A DNA stretch of 64,000 nt, from positions 372,001 through 436,000 of the forward strand of contig NZ_CP107006.1 of NCBI RefSeq assembly GCF_022867795.2, read 5' to 3'. Each line of letters opens with the position of its first letter. Positions within the stretch are counted from its first letter, which is position 1. Positions 8,077-16,644 of this stretch are shown here, piece by piece. This DNA is from Chitinophaga horti. Lineage in GTDB: Bacteria; Bacteroidota; Bacteroidia; Chitinophagales; Chitinophagaceae. The notes below the pieces were generated by a model. The model did no database searches. It worked only from the letters and a program-made list of their open reading frames with translations, and was not told the origin of the DNA. A program made the translations under genes and the position numbers.

Positions 8077-10710
8077 ATGAAACAATTGTTACTTTCTGTT
8101 TGCTTTATAATCGTGCTTTCCAACAGCACTGCGGGGCAGTCGGTTGGGTGGCTTATGAAGGGGTTTCCTGCCAATCACATTTATAAACCTCCAGATACTG
8201 CAACTGCGCTGCGCATGATAAAGCTAGCTTCCGCTTGCCTGTTCAAAGCAGGAGAACTTGCAGTAGATCTTGACTCTGCGGCTGTCTTGCTACGGAATGC
8301 CCGTAAGGTTTTTGAGGCGGTGAACTATACTCCGGGCCTCAATTTGGTGCGCCCGATAGAAATTAATTTGGCGCGCGAGCAATTGAATTTTCCCATGTTA
8401 AAAACCTTCTTTTCAGGAACTGATATTCAGGAAAAGATAATGGTGAGTAAGCTATTAACCTGGGCTTACTGGGATCAACATAAAAAGGATAGCATTTCAG
8501 CGGATAGCGCTCTGCTTTATGCCAAAATGATGGAGCGGCTGGCGGTGGAAAATAGGTTTCCAGCCATGGCCAACGAAGCGCAGTATTATATTGCCCGAAG
8601 TTATTTGGCAATGGGTAATCTTACGCAGTTTAAGGTGCACATGCTTGTAATGGCAAAGTATCATGCAGATCGGAACGAACTGCGTTCCGAGTTAGATGTA
8701 TGGGGTGTTTTAAATTCATTTTTAAAAAATAGGGATACAGTGGCCCCCAGCCGCTTTGAGGTTAATCAGCGAAGGCTCATATTAGCAAGGAAGCTGGGGA
8801 TAAGGGAAATAGAAGTAGATGCCCTTTTTCGGCTGGGTGAACAGTATTCCCAGCGTGGAAGAAGAACTGAAGCAGAGAAAGTGCTGATGGAGGCATATGA
8901 AAAGCATGTGCCCGCCGGGCCTGTTAAACTTTATTCAATCCTCGATTTGCTTACCCGATTGCACCAGTCGGGTGGTAATGCCGATAAGGCTATCCACTAT
9001 GCCTGGGCTACACTGGAGAGTGCGATAAAAGCGACCGATAACAAACTGACGCATGATAACTACCGGCTTCGTTTAGGAGAAGTCTTAACCAATTTCGGAC
9101 GAAATGAATTGTTTTATGAGATGATGAGCGATTATATAGAAGGAACCCCGGAACAGCAGGCCACCAGCTGGTTCTACATTCTCAATCACGCAGCGGGGCT
9201 TCTATACCGTAAGAACCCGGCTAAAGCGTTGGCTTACCTACAGGATCGGCAGACAAATTTGCCGGCTCATCCGTTTTACAGGGCTTTAGCTAATAAAATG
9301 GCGGGACAAATCAGTCTTGACCTGAAAAATGTAGCGGGTGCTCGTAAATATATGCTCGCCGCCTTGGCCGATTCTAGCGCCCTGTACGCCAATAGTTCCA
9401 GTTACTTGTTGGCTGACATTTATCTCTATCTCGCGCAGATGGCCGGCATGGAGCAGCAGTATGATGAAGTGCTGAAGTATATCGAGCATGCCGATCGTGT
9501 ACCCAAAAGCCTGGTGCCACTGTCGCGGGAGTTGGCAAGCGAGCATATGCGTTTTAAGGTAGATAGTATCAGGGGGAATTTTGACGGGGCATTGCTACAC
9601 CATATTCGCTTCAAAATGCTAAGCGACAGTATCAACAACCTGGAAAAGATCGGACAAATGGAGGAGTTGAACATTCGTTATAAAACTGCCGAGCAAAATA
9701 GAACGCTCGGAGAACGTGCGCGCGAGATTGCCTGGTTAACGAATGAAACACGCCTGCGGGACTCACTGTTATATGCCACCAAATTTAATGCAGCACGGGA
9801 AGATACTTTCCAGTTGCAACGTATTGACGCGGCCAACCAACTAGCAAGACTAAGGGGCGATTCGCTTCATAATTCGCAGGAAGTGAACAGGTTTCTAAGC
9901 AGCAAATGGGATTTGCAAAATGATCTCCTCGAACAGACGCGGCGTACGCATAACTTGACTGTGACAGGAGCGGTACTCCTGGCATTATTGCTACTGCTAG
10001 GTTATAACCGTTATCGCCTGAAACAGCGTAGTAACCGGCAGTTGCAAATGCAGCAAAAGGTAATACAGACAAAAAATCAATCGCTGGAGAAATTGGTGAC
10101 TGAAAAAGAATGGCTGTTAAAAGAAGTGCACCACCGCGTTAAAAACAACCTGCAGGTGGTGGCGAGCTTACTCAATATTCAGTCATTTTACCTGCGTGAC
10201 GATTCCGCCATATCGGCTATTCGGGACAGTCAGCGCCGCGTTAACGCTATCTCGCTTATTCATAAAAAATTATATCAGTCCGACAATTCGGCGATGATTA
10301 ACATGCCACAATACATAAAGGAACTGTTGTCATGTTTATATGAATATTCGGAAGGAGAACGTGATATTCAGTTCCGGACGGACGTGGCAGATGTTACGCT
10401 GAGTATCCGGGAGGCGTTGCCAATTGGTCTTATCCTGAATGAGGCAGTAACCAATGCTTTCAAATATGCTTTTGAGAAAAGTGGTATCATCACTATTACA
10501 CTAAAGCCCGAAGAGGAGGGAAGCATGCTGCTTTCCATCGCAGACAATGGAAGAGGACTTACAATAGAGGTCGGTGAGGATACGCCTCCGTCATTAGGTA
10601 TCAGCCTGATGCAGGGACTAGCCAAAGATCTTGAAGGTGAGTTTCAGATGCTGGACCGAAACGGTACCACTATAATTGTTCGTTTCCCACTCGAAGTATT
10701 AATAACATAA
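8077..10710 (+). CDS. TPR-containing sensor histidine kinase (HisKA_2 type)
   Basis: An 877-residue protein with an N-terminal signal peptide (about residues 1-20), a long helical region with TPR-like repeats (about 45-540), a coiled coil, one membrane segment near residues 628-645 (VTGAVLLALLLLLG) and a cytoplasmic kinase. The phosphoacceptor box is K-E-V-H-H-R-V-K-N-N-L-Q near residue 685, typical of the HisKA_2 subfamily. The ATPase shows an N box (N-E-A-V-T-N-A-F-K-Y) near 788 and D-N-G-R-G-L near 823. Such TPR kinases are common orphan sensors in Bacteroidota. No response regulator gene is adjacent, so its partner is encoded elsewhere. Confidence 0.9.
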   Translation: MKQLLLSVCFIIVLSNSTAGQSVGWLMKGFPANHIYKPPDTATALRMIKLASACLFKAGELAVDLDSAAVLLRNARKVFEAVNYTPGLNLVRPIEINLAREQLNFPMLKTFFSGTDIQEKIMVSKLLTWAYWDQHKKDSISADSALLYAKMMERLAVENRFPAMANEAQYYIARSYLAMGNLTQFKVHMLVMAKYHADRNELRSELDVWGVLNSFLKNRDTVAPSRFEVNQRRLILARKLGIREIEVDALFRLGEQYSQRGRRTEAEKVLMEAYEKHVPAGPVKLYSILDLLTRLHQSGGNADKAIHYAWATLESAIKATDNKLTHDNYRLRLGEVLTNFGRNELFYEMMSDYIEGTPEQQATSWFYILNHAAGLLYRKNPAKALAYLQDRQTNLPAHPFYRALANKMAGQISLDLKNVAGARKYMLAALADSSALYANSSSYLLADIYLYLAQMAGMEQQYDEVLKYIEHADRVPKSLVPLSRELASEHMRFKVDSIRGNFDGALLHHIRFKMLSDSINNLEKIGQMEELNIRYKTAEQNRTLGERAREIAWLTNETRLRDSLLYATKFNAAREDTFQLQRIDAANQLARLRGDSLHNSQEVNRFLSSKWDLQNDLLEQTRRTHNLTVTGAVLLALLLLLGYNRYRLKQRSNRQLQMQQKVIQTKNQSLEKLVTEKEWLLKEVHHRVKNNLQVVASLLNIQSFYLRDDSAISAIRDSQRRVNAISLIHKKLYQSDNSAMINMPQYIKELLSCLYEYSEGERDIQFRTDVADVTLSIREALPIGLILNEAVTNAFKYAFEKSGIITITLKPEEEGSMLLSIADNGRGLTIEVGEDTPPSLGISLMQGLAKDLEGEFQMLDRNGTTIIVRFPLEVLIT

Positions 10711-10871
10711 AAGACAGTATTAATACAGCATCTTCCGGGAAAGGCCTGAATACAAGCCCGAAGTGCATGGCGTTTTTCTCAAGCAGGCTCTCAGGTGATA
10801 ACTGCGAAATTTTTAAGAAATAAAGTAATTGTTTTTCCTTTGTTCAGGAAACACTTATTACGGAATTTTTG

Positions 10872-10979
10872 TTTGATGCATTTATGTAATTGTTCGATTA
10901 TCTTTAGAAACTGGTTTGAAAGCGATTCGTCACGGGTAACAAAAAGGAACAGCCCGCTCAAAATGAGCGAGCTTTTTTT
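10872..10979 (+). ncRNA. Candidate small RNA: promoter-like boxes plus terminator
   Basis: TTTG at 10872-10875 and TATCTTTAG at 10899-10907 resemble the Bacteroidota -33/-7 promoter elements. The terminator at 10951-10979 follows about 45 bases later, with no open frame between. The stretch CGGGTAACA just before the terminator also ends repeat copy 2 at 7487 and, with one change, copy 1. This is inference from signals only; the hairpin could instead serve the upstream histidine kinase or the convergent acetyltransferase. Confidence 0.3.
10951..10979 (+). terminator. Rho-independent terminator
   Basis: AGCCCGCTCA / TGAGCGAGCT stem with one mismatch and an AAA loop (10951-10973), followed by a run of T. 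It lies between convergent genes (histidine kinase and acetyltransferase). Confidence 0.7.
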
Positions 10980-11018
10980 ATTTTACATTTAGCCTTATTG
11001 ATCCGCGTTATAACCGCG

Positions 11019-11489
11019 CTAGCCTTGCACAAACTTCTTCAACACAACATTGCCACCACTGCTTCCCGCAATCTCGAAACCCAATTTCTGCACCAGCTTT
11101 ATCGCCGCAAAGTTACCTGGTGTGGTTTCTCCCACAAAAATCCTGATGCCGAGCGTAGAAGCGGCGAAATCCATGACCAGTGTAAACGCCCTTGCCATAT
11201 ATCCTTTCCCCTGGTATTCCGGAAGTAGTGCGCCGCCTACCTGTATTTCCCCGGTAGTCGTTTCGAAATGATGTAGTGCACAGTCACCAATGATTTTGCC
11301 GGGATCATCTACCAGTGCGATCGTCCAAATGTATTCGCAGTAGGACATGATGCGGTTGGTAAATTGTTCAGGTGTTTCGCCAGGCTCGAATGGCTTTTCC
11401 TCCTGGGTATTGTACAGCAGGTAGAAAGCAGCTGCGTCGGCAGTGGTGAGTGGACGAAGTAATATCTGGCGATCATTTAAGGTGGGCAT
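11019..11489 (-). CDS. GNAT family N-acetyltransferase
   Basis: A 156-residue GNAT protein of the RimJ/RimL-like type: it opens with I-L-L-R-P-L-T-T-A-D-A and carries the acetyl-CoA loop L-L-P-E-Y-Q-G-K-G-Y-M-A-R-A (Q/RxxGxG/A motif) and the N-x-x-A-I-K-L-V-Q-K-L-G-F helix near the C-terminus. It transfers an acetyl group from acetyl-CoA to an unidentified amine, perhaps a protein N-terminus or small molecule. ATG 11489 is chosen because homologous proteins begin just before the first beta strand; an in-frame extension to 11567 is less likely. It appears monocistronic. Confidence 0.85.
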   Translation of the reverse strand: MPTLNDRQILLRPLTTADAAAFYLLYNTQEEKPFEPGETPEQFTNRIMSYCEYIWTIALVDDPGKIIGDCALHHFETTTGEIQVGGALLPEYQGKGYMARAFTLVMDFAASTLGIRIFVGETTPGNFAAIKLVQKLGFEIAGSSGGNVVLKKFVQG

Positions 11490-11688
11490 GATAAGAAGGT
11501 TAATCAGCAAATTATTCATTCGTGGTTGAAAGGCAGCCGGGCCATAAGTCTGGAGTCGGTCCTGCATATAGCAATCCTTACAAAGATAGGAATTGTTATA
11601 GTACGTTATAGTTCACCATTTTCACTTTCAGATTTGTTTAATCGCTGCTATCGGATATATTCGTATCACCTTACCAATTTGATAGTAA

Positions 11689-13455
11689 ATGAAAACAATA
11701 ACCCGCATTTTTGCCCTATTCCTTTTAGCGTTCGCCACGTACCAGGCGGCGGCACATCCCGCCCGGAAGGAGCCAGCAGCCAACACAGCTCAAACATCTG
11801 ACCTGGTACTGCTCGCCCGTGTATGGGGCTATCTGAAGTATTTTTCGCCTGCCATCAGCGAGCGAGATATAGATTGGGATAAGGTACTCATCACGCAGTT
11901 GCAATACCTGGATGAAAATTCTGCGGCTGGCATCGGGCAGCCACTCAAGGAAATGCTGGACGCTGCCATCCCGGTTATGCCCTCGGGGAAGAAAACCGGT
12001 GCCAGGCAGCTTGCTAAAGCGAAAGCGATCGAAAAAGTGAATGTGGATTACAGCTGGATCAGGAATGCGTCGCAACTTAGTACCAGCGATAAGGAACGCT
12101 TGTTGGCGTTAGCTGATCATTTTGCGCCGTTTCGTAATAAGTATGTAGATGCGCCGGAAGTGGCGCAACGGCCTTCGCCTGTTTTTAAGGAAGATAGCTA
12201 TGGAAAGCAATATTTGCCTGAAAAGTACTATCGGCTGCTGGCACTGTTCCGCTATTGGAACATCATGGAATATTACCTACCCGCTAAATATCAGCAGAAT
12301 GGTACGTGGCCGCAAACATTGGCGAAGCTTATCCCCGAGTTCACCGCTGCGGATACAGACCGGGCATATGGCCTTGCGCTGATGAAACTGAATGCAGCCA
12401 TCACCGACGGGCATACGATCATGCCAACCCGCCCTAAGTTTAATGAGCTTATATTCGGAAGCCGGTTAGTACGCCTCCCGTTTAGTATGGGCGTGATCGG
12501 CGATACGGTGTTGGTGACGCACATGGATTCCGGGTTTGCCGAAATAAGCGGCATGCGCAGAGGCGATCGCATATTAGACCTGAACGGAAAGCCGGTACGT
12601 CAGTATGCCGATTCCTTAAAAGCTTTTATGAGTGAACCGCGTGACGTAATCAAGGAATTTCATCTCACAAGGTCTGGCATGTTGCAAAGAATACCCGCAC
12701 CAGCAAATCTGATGCTGGTTACCTTTGAGCGGGCGGGGAAACAGCACCAATTTGCGATGGAGTACAAAGAGAAGGAACAAGCAATGTATGCCCGATCGGC
12801 GCGTAATTATATGCTCAGGCAAGTGGAACAAGAAAAGCAGCAACCTGTAAAGCCAGCCATGCGCATGCTCGAAGGTGATGTGCTGTTCATCGATCCATCG
12901 AAATGGACGGGTACCATGGCGGATACTACGCGCAAATTGCTGGCAAAGGCAAAGTCACTGATTATTGAATGCCGCACTTATCCCAATTTCGATTTTATCA
13001 ACTTTACGAGTTTCCTGTTCAAGAGGTCAACAAAATGTCTTGTCTGGAACCGGGTGAGCGTTTATCCAGGTCTGACAAAAACAATGGATTATGTTCGAGG
13101 GCCGGACCATACGATACATTTCAAAGGCCCCGTGGTGGCGCTTATTTCGGAAGCTTCGCTCAGCCGGCCAGAGATGTTGACCATGATCATCAAAGCACGT
13201 GGGGGTAACACCAGGCTTATAGGCCGTGCTACGGCTGGCGCGGATGGGGACGTGACACCCATTCCAATGGTAGGGGACCAGCAAATGTATTTTTTTATCT
13301 CCGGGTTGGGCGTGCTCTATCCGGACGGTGGTTATACGCAGGGGATCGGTATACCGCCCGATATTGAGGTGCCTAATAGTCTCGATCAGCTGGATGGTAC
13401 CAGGGATGTGATATTTGAACGGGCGGTGGAATACCTTGCTTCACAACAATACTAG
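11689..13455 (+). CDS. Secreted S41 family peptidase
   Basis: A 588-residue protein with a signal peptide (cleavage near A-A-A-H-P), a helical N-terminal region starting L-A-R-V-W-G-Y-L-K-Y-F, a PDZ-like domain (about residues 265-305, with G-M-R-R-G-D-R-I-L-D-L-N-G-K), and a C-terminal S41 protease fold. The segment V-V-A-L-I-S-E-A-S-L-S-R-P-E occupies the place where family members carry the catalytic serine, followed by the T-A-G-A-D-G segment and Y-P-D-G-x-x-Q-G-I-G-I-P-P-D-I. These are periplasmic processing-type proteases; the substrate is unknown. It is monocistronic and followed by a small palindromic element. Confidence 0.9.
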   Translation: MKTITRIFALFLLAFATYQAAAHPARKEPAANTAQTSDLVLLARVWGYLKYFSPAISERDIDWDKVLITQLQYLDENSAAGIGQPLKEMLDAAIPVMPSGKKTGARQLAKAKAIEKVNVDYSWIRNASQLSTSDKERLLALADHFAPFRNKYVDAPEVAQRPSPVFKEDSYGKQYLPEKYYRLLALFRYWNIMEYYLPAKYQQNGTWPQTLAKLIPEFTAADTDRAYGLALMKLNAAITDGHTIMPTRPKFNELIFGSRLVRLPFSMGVIGDTVLVTHMDSGFAEISGMRRGDRILDLNGKPVRQYADSLKAFMSEPRDVIKEFHLTRSGMLQRIPAPANLMLVTFERAGKQHQFAMEYKEKEQAMYARSARNYMLRQVEQEKQQPVKPAMRMLEGDVLFIDPSKWTGTMADTTRKLLAKAKSLIIECRTYPNFDFINFTSFLFKRSTKCLVWNRVSVYPGLTKTMDYVRGPDHTIHFKGPVVALISEASLSRPEMLTMIIKARGGNTRLIGRATAGADGDVTPIPMVGDQQMYFFISGLGVLYPDGGYTQGIGIPPDIEVPNSLDQLDGTRDVIFERAVEYLASQQY

Positions 13456-13470
13456 TCTTCTGCCAATATG

Positions 13471-13577
13471 GGGTTGACCAAAAAGTAAAATGAAGACTTT
13501 GAGATCGCTTAAACGATGACTTGTCGCCATCAGATACCCGAATAAATCAGGGCTGACCCATACTTTTTGGTCAGCCC
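13471..13577. repeat. MITE-like element with 17-bp terminal inverted repeats
   Basis: GGGTTGACCAAAAAGTA (13471-13487) is repeated inverted at 13561-13577 with one mismatch. The element is 107 bp and has no gene. Its right half also forms the long hairpin at 13542-13585. No clear target duplication is seen. It could be a remnant of an insertion sequence whose ends resemble GGGTTGACC. Confidence 0.45.
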
Positions 13578-13585
13578 TGATTTAT
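13542..13585. terminator. Bidirectional hairpin between convergent genes
   Basis: Perfect 17-bp stem ATAAATCAGGGCTGACC (13542-13558) with GGTCAGCCCTGATTTAT (13569-13585) and a 10-base loop. It lies between the S41 peptidase gene (plus) and the papain-like gene (minus), a place where a shared terminator is expected. Confidence 0.6.
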
Positions 13586-13650
13586 GTAACGAAGGTTAAT
13601 TTTCTTTGTCAACAGGCACATGCCTGCGGCGGTAAAGCAGGCAAGGGTGC

Positions 13651-14205
13651 TTACTTCACCCGGTACGTTAAAATATCCGTCCCTTGCATATTCCTGATCC
13701 ACTGTTTGGTTTCCCTCGTTTCCAGTACCTGGCCATTATCATAAAAGTCACGGCTGTAACATAGATAGTCGCCGTTCTTCGTTGCACTGTCAATGATCCA
13801 GATATGCCACATAGCTGCGCCGGATTGGAGTGATACAATTACTTTTCTTCCGGCTTTCAGTTCTGCATCAATGGTCTGAAACAGCTTGTCGAAGGGGAAT
13901 TGCGGTGACCTTGGATTTTTGAACTGGTGGGTGAAGGTGATGCCTTTAATGGTTTTGCCGTCGAAATCGCCAAAGGTGCCGGTGTTCTTATTCTGCCAGG
14001 CGTTCTGGAAATCATAGAAGTCAGCGTTCACTTTGTTGTTGTACTTCAGGATCATCTCTACAGAAGATGGAATGCAGGAGGATTGATATCGCTGGCGGTG
14101 TTTTTCGGCGGTGGCTTTAAGGGATCGGGTCGAAGTGGTTTGTGCGCACAGCGACAGGGAAAGCAGGCAGCTAAGCAGGAGAAGGGTAGTCTTTTTGTAC
14201 GTCAT
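13651..14205 (-). CDS. Secreted C39-like (papain-fold) protein
   Basis: A 184-residue protein with a cleavable signal peptide (about residues 1-21, ending C-A-Q). Q-S-S-C-I-P-S-S-V-E-M-I-L-K gives the cysteine at the start of a helix, as in peptidase C39-like domains. M-W-H-I-W-I-I-D provides the histidine on the following strand. This points to a small papain-fold hydrolase or peptidase acting outside the cytoplasm. It lies downstream of the SusCD/TlpA operon on the same strand, but a terminator-like hairpin (14243-14264) separates it, so it may be partly independent. Confidence 0.75.
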   Translation of the reverse strand: MTYKKTTLLLLSCLLSLSLCAQTTSTRSLKATAEKHRQRYQSSCIPSSVEMILKYNNKVNADFYDFQNAWQNKNTGTFGDFDGKTIKGITFTHQFKNPRSPQFPFDKLFQTIDAELKAGRKVIVSLQSGAAMWHIWIIDSATKNGDYLCYSRDFYDNGQVLETRETKQWIRNMQGTDILTYRVK

Positions 14206-14242
14206 AGATTAAATGTACTGTATAACCCACGTAAAACAAAGA

Positions 14243-14264
14243 GGGCCGGCCAAAAGGCCAGCCC
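14243..14264 (-). terminator. Hairpin after the TlpA gene
   Basis: On the minus strand GGGCTGGCC / GGCCGGCCC form a 9-bp stem (one wobble) with a TTTT loop, followed by a T-rich stretch (TCTTTGTTTT). It would end the SusCD-DUF1735-TlpA transcript before the papain-like gene. Confidence 0.6.
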
Positions 14265-14289
14265 CGTCTTACTTTCCATTATTCAATAA

Positions 14290-15660
14290 CTATCCTTTAC
14301 GCGCCATTTCGATCATGGCGGCCAGTTCTTCCACGGCTGCTTCTTCACCACCGGTAAAGCCCGCCAGCTTAAACCGTATCCTTCCCCTGCCATCGATCAC
14401 AAATTTCGCAGGGATGGCGGTCACCCCATAAGCTTCTGCTGTCGATTTGCCATCTTCCGGCTTAGGATCGAACAGCACGTTAAAATCATATCTGTTAGTG
14501 TTGATGTAATTCTTCACAATAGTTTCGAAATCGTCTGCCTTTTCCCAGCAATCGATAAACAGGAACTGTACATTTTTATCAGACTTAAATTTATCCTGCG
14601 CCTTTTTCATCGCCGGAAAAGAAGCCTTACATGGGCCGCACCAGGTTGCCCAAAAGTCGAGTACCACTACTTTTCCTTGCAGGCTGGCCAGCGACACGGT
14701 ATTGCCGTTCATGTCCTTCAGTGCGAAGGCGAGGGCTGGCTCGTTAATCATTTCTTTCGCGGCCTTGTCGCGGATGGCAGACTGCATGCGTGTTTTTAAA
14801 CCGGTAACGTAGGTGTCGAATGGCTGGTCACCATGATAGATTTCCTGCAGCATTTGCCTGGTGGCGGCACCTGCATTGCCTTTGATTACCGAGGCTTCCA
14901 GTTGCGCCTGGGCCTGCAGCAGCTGACCATTGGCTTTAAGGATGCGTGCATAGATGAGAAAGAATTCAGTGTCCTTCGTATTGTCGCTGGCCGCTGCTTC
15001 GTTCATGAATGTTAAGGCCGTTTTGATATCACCTTTCCGGAGCATAAGATCTGCGTAAGTGCGTGCTGCGTAAGGGAATCCAACAGAAGCGAATTGTGCT
15101 TCGTTGCCCGGTTTGCCCAGAAATGGACGGGCACTTTCGGCGGCGCGCAGGAACAGGGGAGTGGCGCTTGCGGTGTCACCTTTCCGCAAAAGGGCGGTGC
15201 CGATTTGCATTAAGCCTTCTCCCATCCAAAATTGTTCTTCCAGGTCATTTGCATAGGCGAGTGCTTTGGGCGTATTGCCTGCATTGACGAACTGCGTGCC
15301 CACGCCAGCGCGCACATAATCGTAAATCACGAATACGCCGTCATAGTTCTTTCGCGGGAAAGCAGTGGTGCATTTTTTAATCAATTCATCGCGTTTTAAA
15401 AGATCTTTTTCTTTATAGATACCGGCCAGCAGGCTGTCGCGCATGATTTTTCCCTTCGGGAATTTTTGCCGGGATAGTGCAACGACGGAATCGGCTGCTG
15501 CCTGTCTGCCCAGCTGTTGGTAATAGGCAAACGCCTTCGGAAAGTCAGCTTCCGTCGTGCTGGCGGCAAGCGTTTTCATGTTGGTGATCACCTGTTGAGG
15601 CTTTGCTGCAAGTCCGGCGAGCAGTAATGAAATAGTGAGTAAACTTTGTCTGATGTTCAT
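14290..15660 (-). CDS. TlpA family thioredoxin-fold protein
   Basis: A 456-residue secreted protein: signal peptide (about residues 1-22), a helical TPR-like middle part (about 40-320), then a thioredoxin domain with the redox motif D-F-W-A-T-W-C-G-P-C-K (about residue 355) and the cis-Pro region G-V-T-A-I-P-A-K-F. Such proteins reduce or isomerise disulfides in the periplasm and are often the last gene of SusCD operons. ATG 15660 follows the upstream stop codon after one base, showing tight coupling; an in-frame extension to 15699 would overlap that gene. Confidence 0.9.
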   Translation of the reverse strand: MNIRQSLLTISLLLAGLAAKPQQVITNMKTLAASTTEADFPKAFAYYQQLGRQAAADSVVALSRQKFPKGKIMRDSLLAGIYKEKDLLKRDELIKKCTTAFPRKNYDGVFVIYDYVRAGVGTQFVNAGNTPKALAYANDLEEQFWMGEGLMQIGTALLRKGDTASATPLFLRAAESARPFLGKPGNEAQFASVGFPYAARTYADLMLRKGDIKTALTFMNEAAASDNTKDTEFFLIYARILKANGQLLQAQAQLEASVIKGNAGAATRQMLQEIYHGDQPFDTYVTGLKTRMQSAIRDKAAKEMINEPALAFALKDMNGNTVSLASLQGKVVVLDFWATWCGPCKASFPAMKKAQDKFKSDKNVQFLFIDCWEKADDFETIVKNYINTNRYDFNVLFDPKPEDGKSTAEAYGVTAIPAKFVIDGRGRIRFKLAGFTGGEEAAVEELAAMIEMARKG

Positions 15661-15661
15661 G

Positions 15662-16633
15662 TTACATGGAGGCTTTTGCGGTGATAATAGAGTAAACAAC
15701 GTTTTTGCTGTTAAGGATTTCTTCCGGTGTCATGGGTTCGTTCCGTTTGTTTCTAACGCAGATCGCCATCACGTACGTGCTGCCGGCTGGGAACATGGCC
15801 GGAACCGGTCGATAGACGCTCCCGGCGGCCAATGCAGGGGCAGTCGCCGTTCCGGGTATCGTCACCGAATCTCTCGAAAAACTATACGATCCCGTAGGGA
15901 AAGGTTTGTAATCGGTGCTGAATTTAGCATTGTAAGCATCCACCAAAGCTTGCGTGGAAATGCCTTCCATCGCGAACTTAGCTTCATAACCGAGCGGCCT
16001 GTCAAGCGTAACTTTCATTAACGGCGTAAGCGTTTGCGGAAAATTATTGTACACGGTTTGTACCAGGTTGTTCCTGCCGGCGGAGAAGGACTCTACCCAT
16101 GCGTTGGCCACGGTGACATTGTACTTTACAAACATGATCTTACTTTTCAACACGTCAGCCGGGATGCTGGTGAGGGTTACCGGCACCACGTACCGGTAGC
16201 TGCCCACGGCCATAGCGGGTAAGCTGGACGGCAAGATGCAAATAGAATCAGGCGATGTATATTTTCCTGTCGGGATGATGCATTTGCCGCCATTCACCGT
16301 AGCGAAAGCGCCTTCCGCGAAAAGTGGTGATTTCGTGTGATACAGGCTGTCGTAAATTTGAAGCAGGGCGGCGTTGGCGGACACACTTGCAGTAACGGCA
16401 ACGGCTGTGGTGGACAGGCGGCCTGCCTGCGCAAAGAAAGCTGCCGGCCGGCCACCTTCGTGCAATACTTTACCATCGGAAATGACCAAACCGCCATCGG
16501 CCGAGGGTAGCTTGTTATAGGCGCCCAGGCTTTTCACCACTTCGAATGCCAGCGGGTCGCTTATTTCATCTTTCTGGCAGGATGCTATGGCTATTACTGC
16601 CAGTAAATATATCAGAAGACAACTCTTTTTCAT
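15662..16633 (-). CDS. DUF1735 (BT_3987-like) surface lipoprotein
   Basis: A 323-residue lipoprotein with lipobox A-I-A-S-C. The central part (T-A-V-A-V-T-A-S-V-S-A-N and repeated beta-rich segments with P-x-L-A-A-G-S-V-Y) resembles the DUF1735 immunoglobulin-like domain found beside SusCD pairs. It is thought to sit on the outer leaflet of the outer membrane and help bind ligands. It lies 11 bp after the SusD gene and 1 bp before the TlpA gene in one operon. Confidence 0.75.
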   Translation of the reverse strand: MKKSCLLIYLLAVIAIASCQKDEISDPLAFEVVKSLGAYNKLPSADGGLVISDGKVLHEGGRPAAFFAQAGRLSTTAVAVTASVSANAALLQIYDSLYHTKSPLFAEGAFATVNGGKCIIPTGKYTSPDSICILPSSLPAMAVGSYRYVVPVTLTSIPADVLKSKIMFVKYNVTVANAWVESFSAGRNNLVQTVYNNFPQTLTPLMKVTLDRPLGYEAKFAMEGISTQALVDAYNAKFSTDYKPFPTGSYSFSRDSVTIPGTATAPALAAGSVYRPVPAMFPAGSTYVMAICVRNKRNEPMTPEEILNSKNVVYSIITAKASM

Positions 16634-16644
16634 GCGTCGTTTTT

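Noticed and set aside
10795..10992. 65-codon plus-strand frame
   Set aside because: It crosses the terminator at 10951-10979 and shows no protein features.
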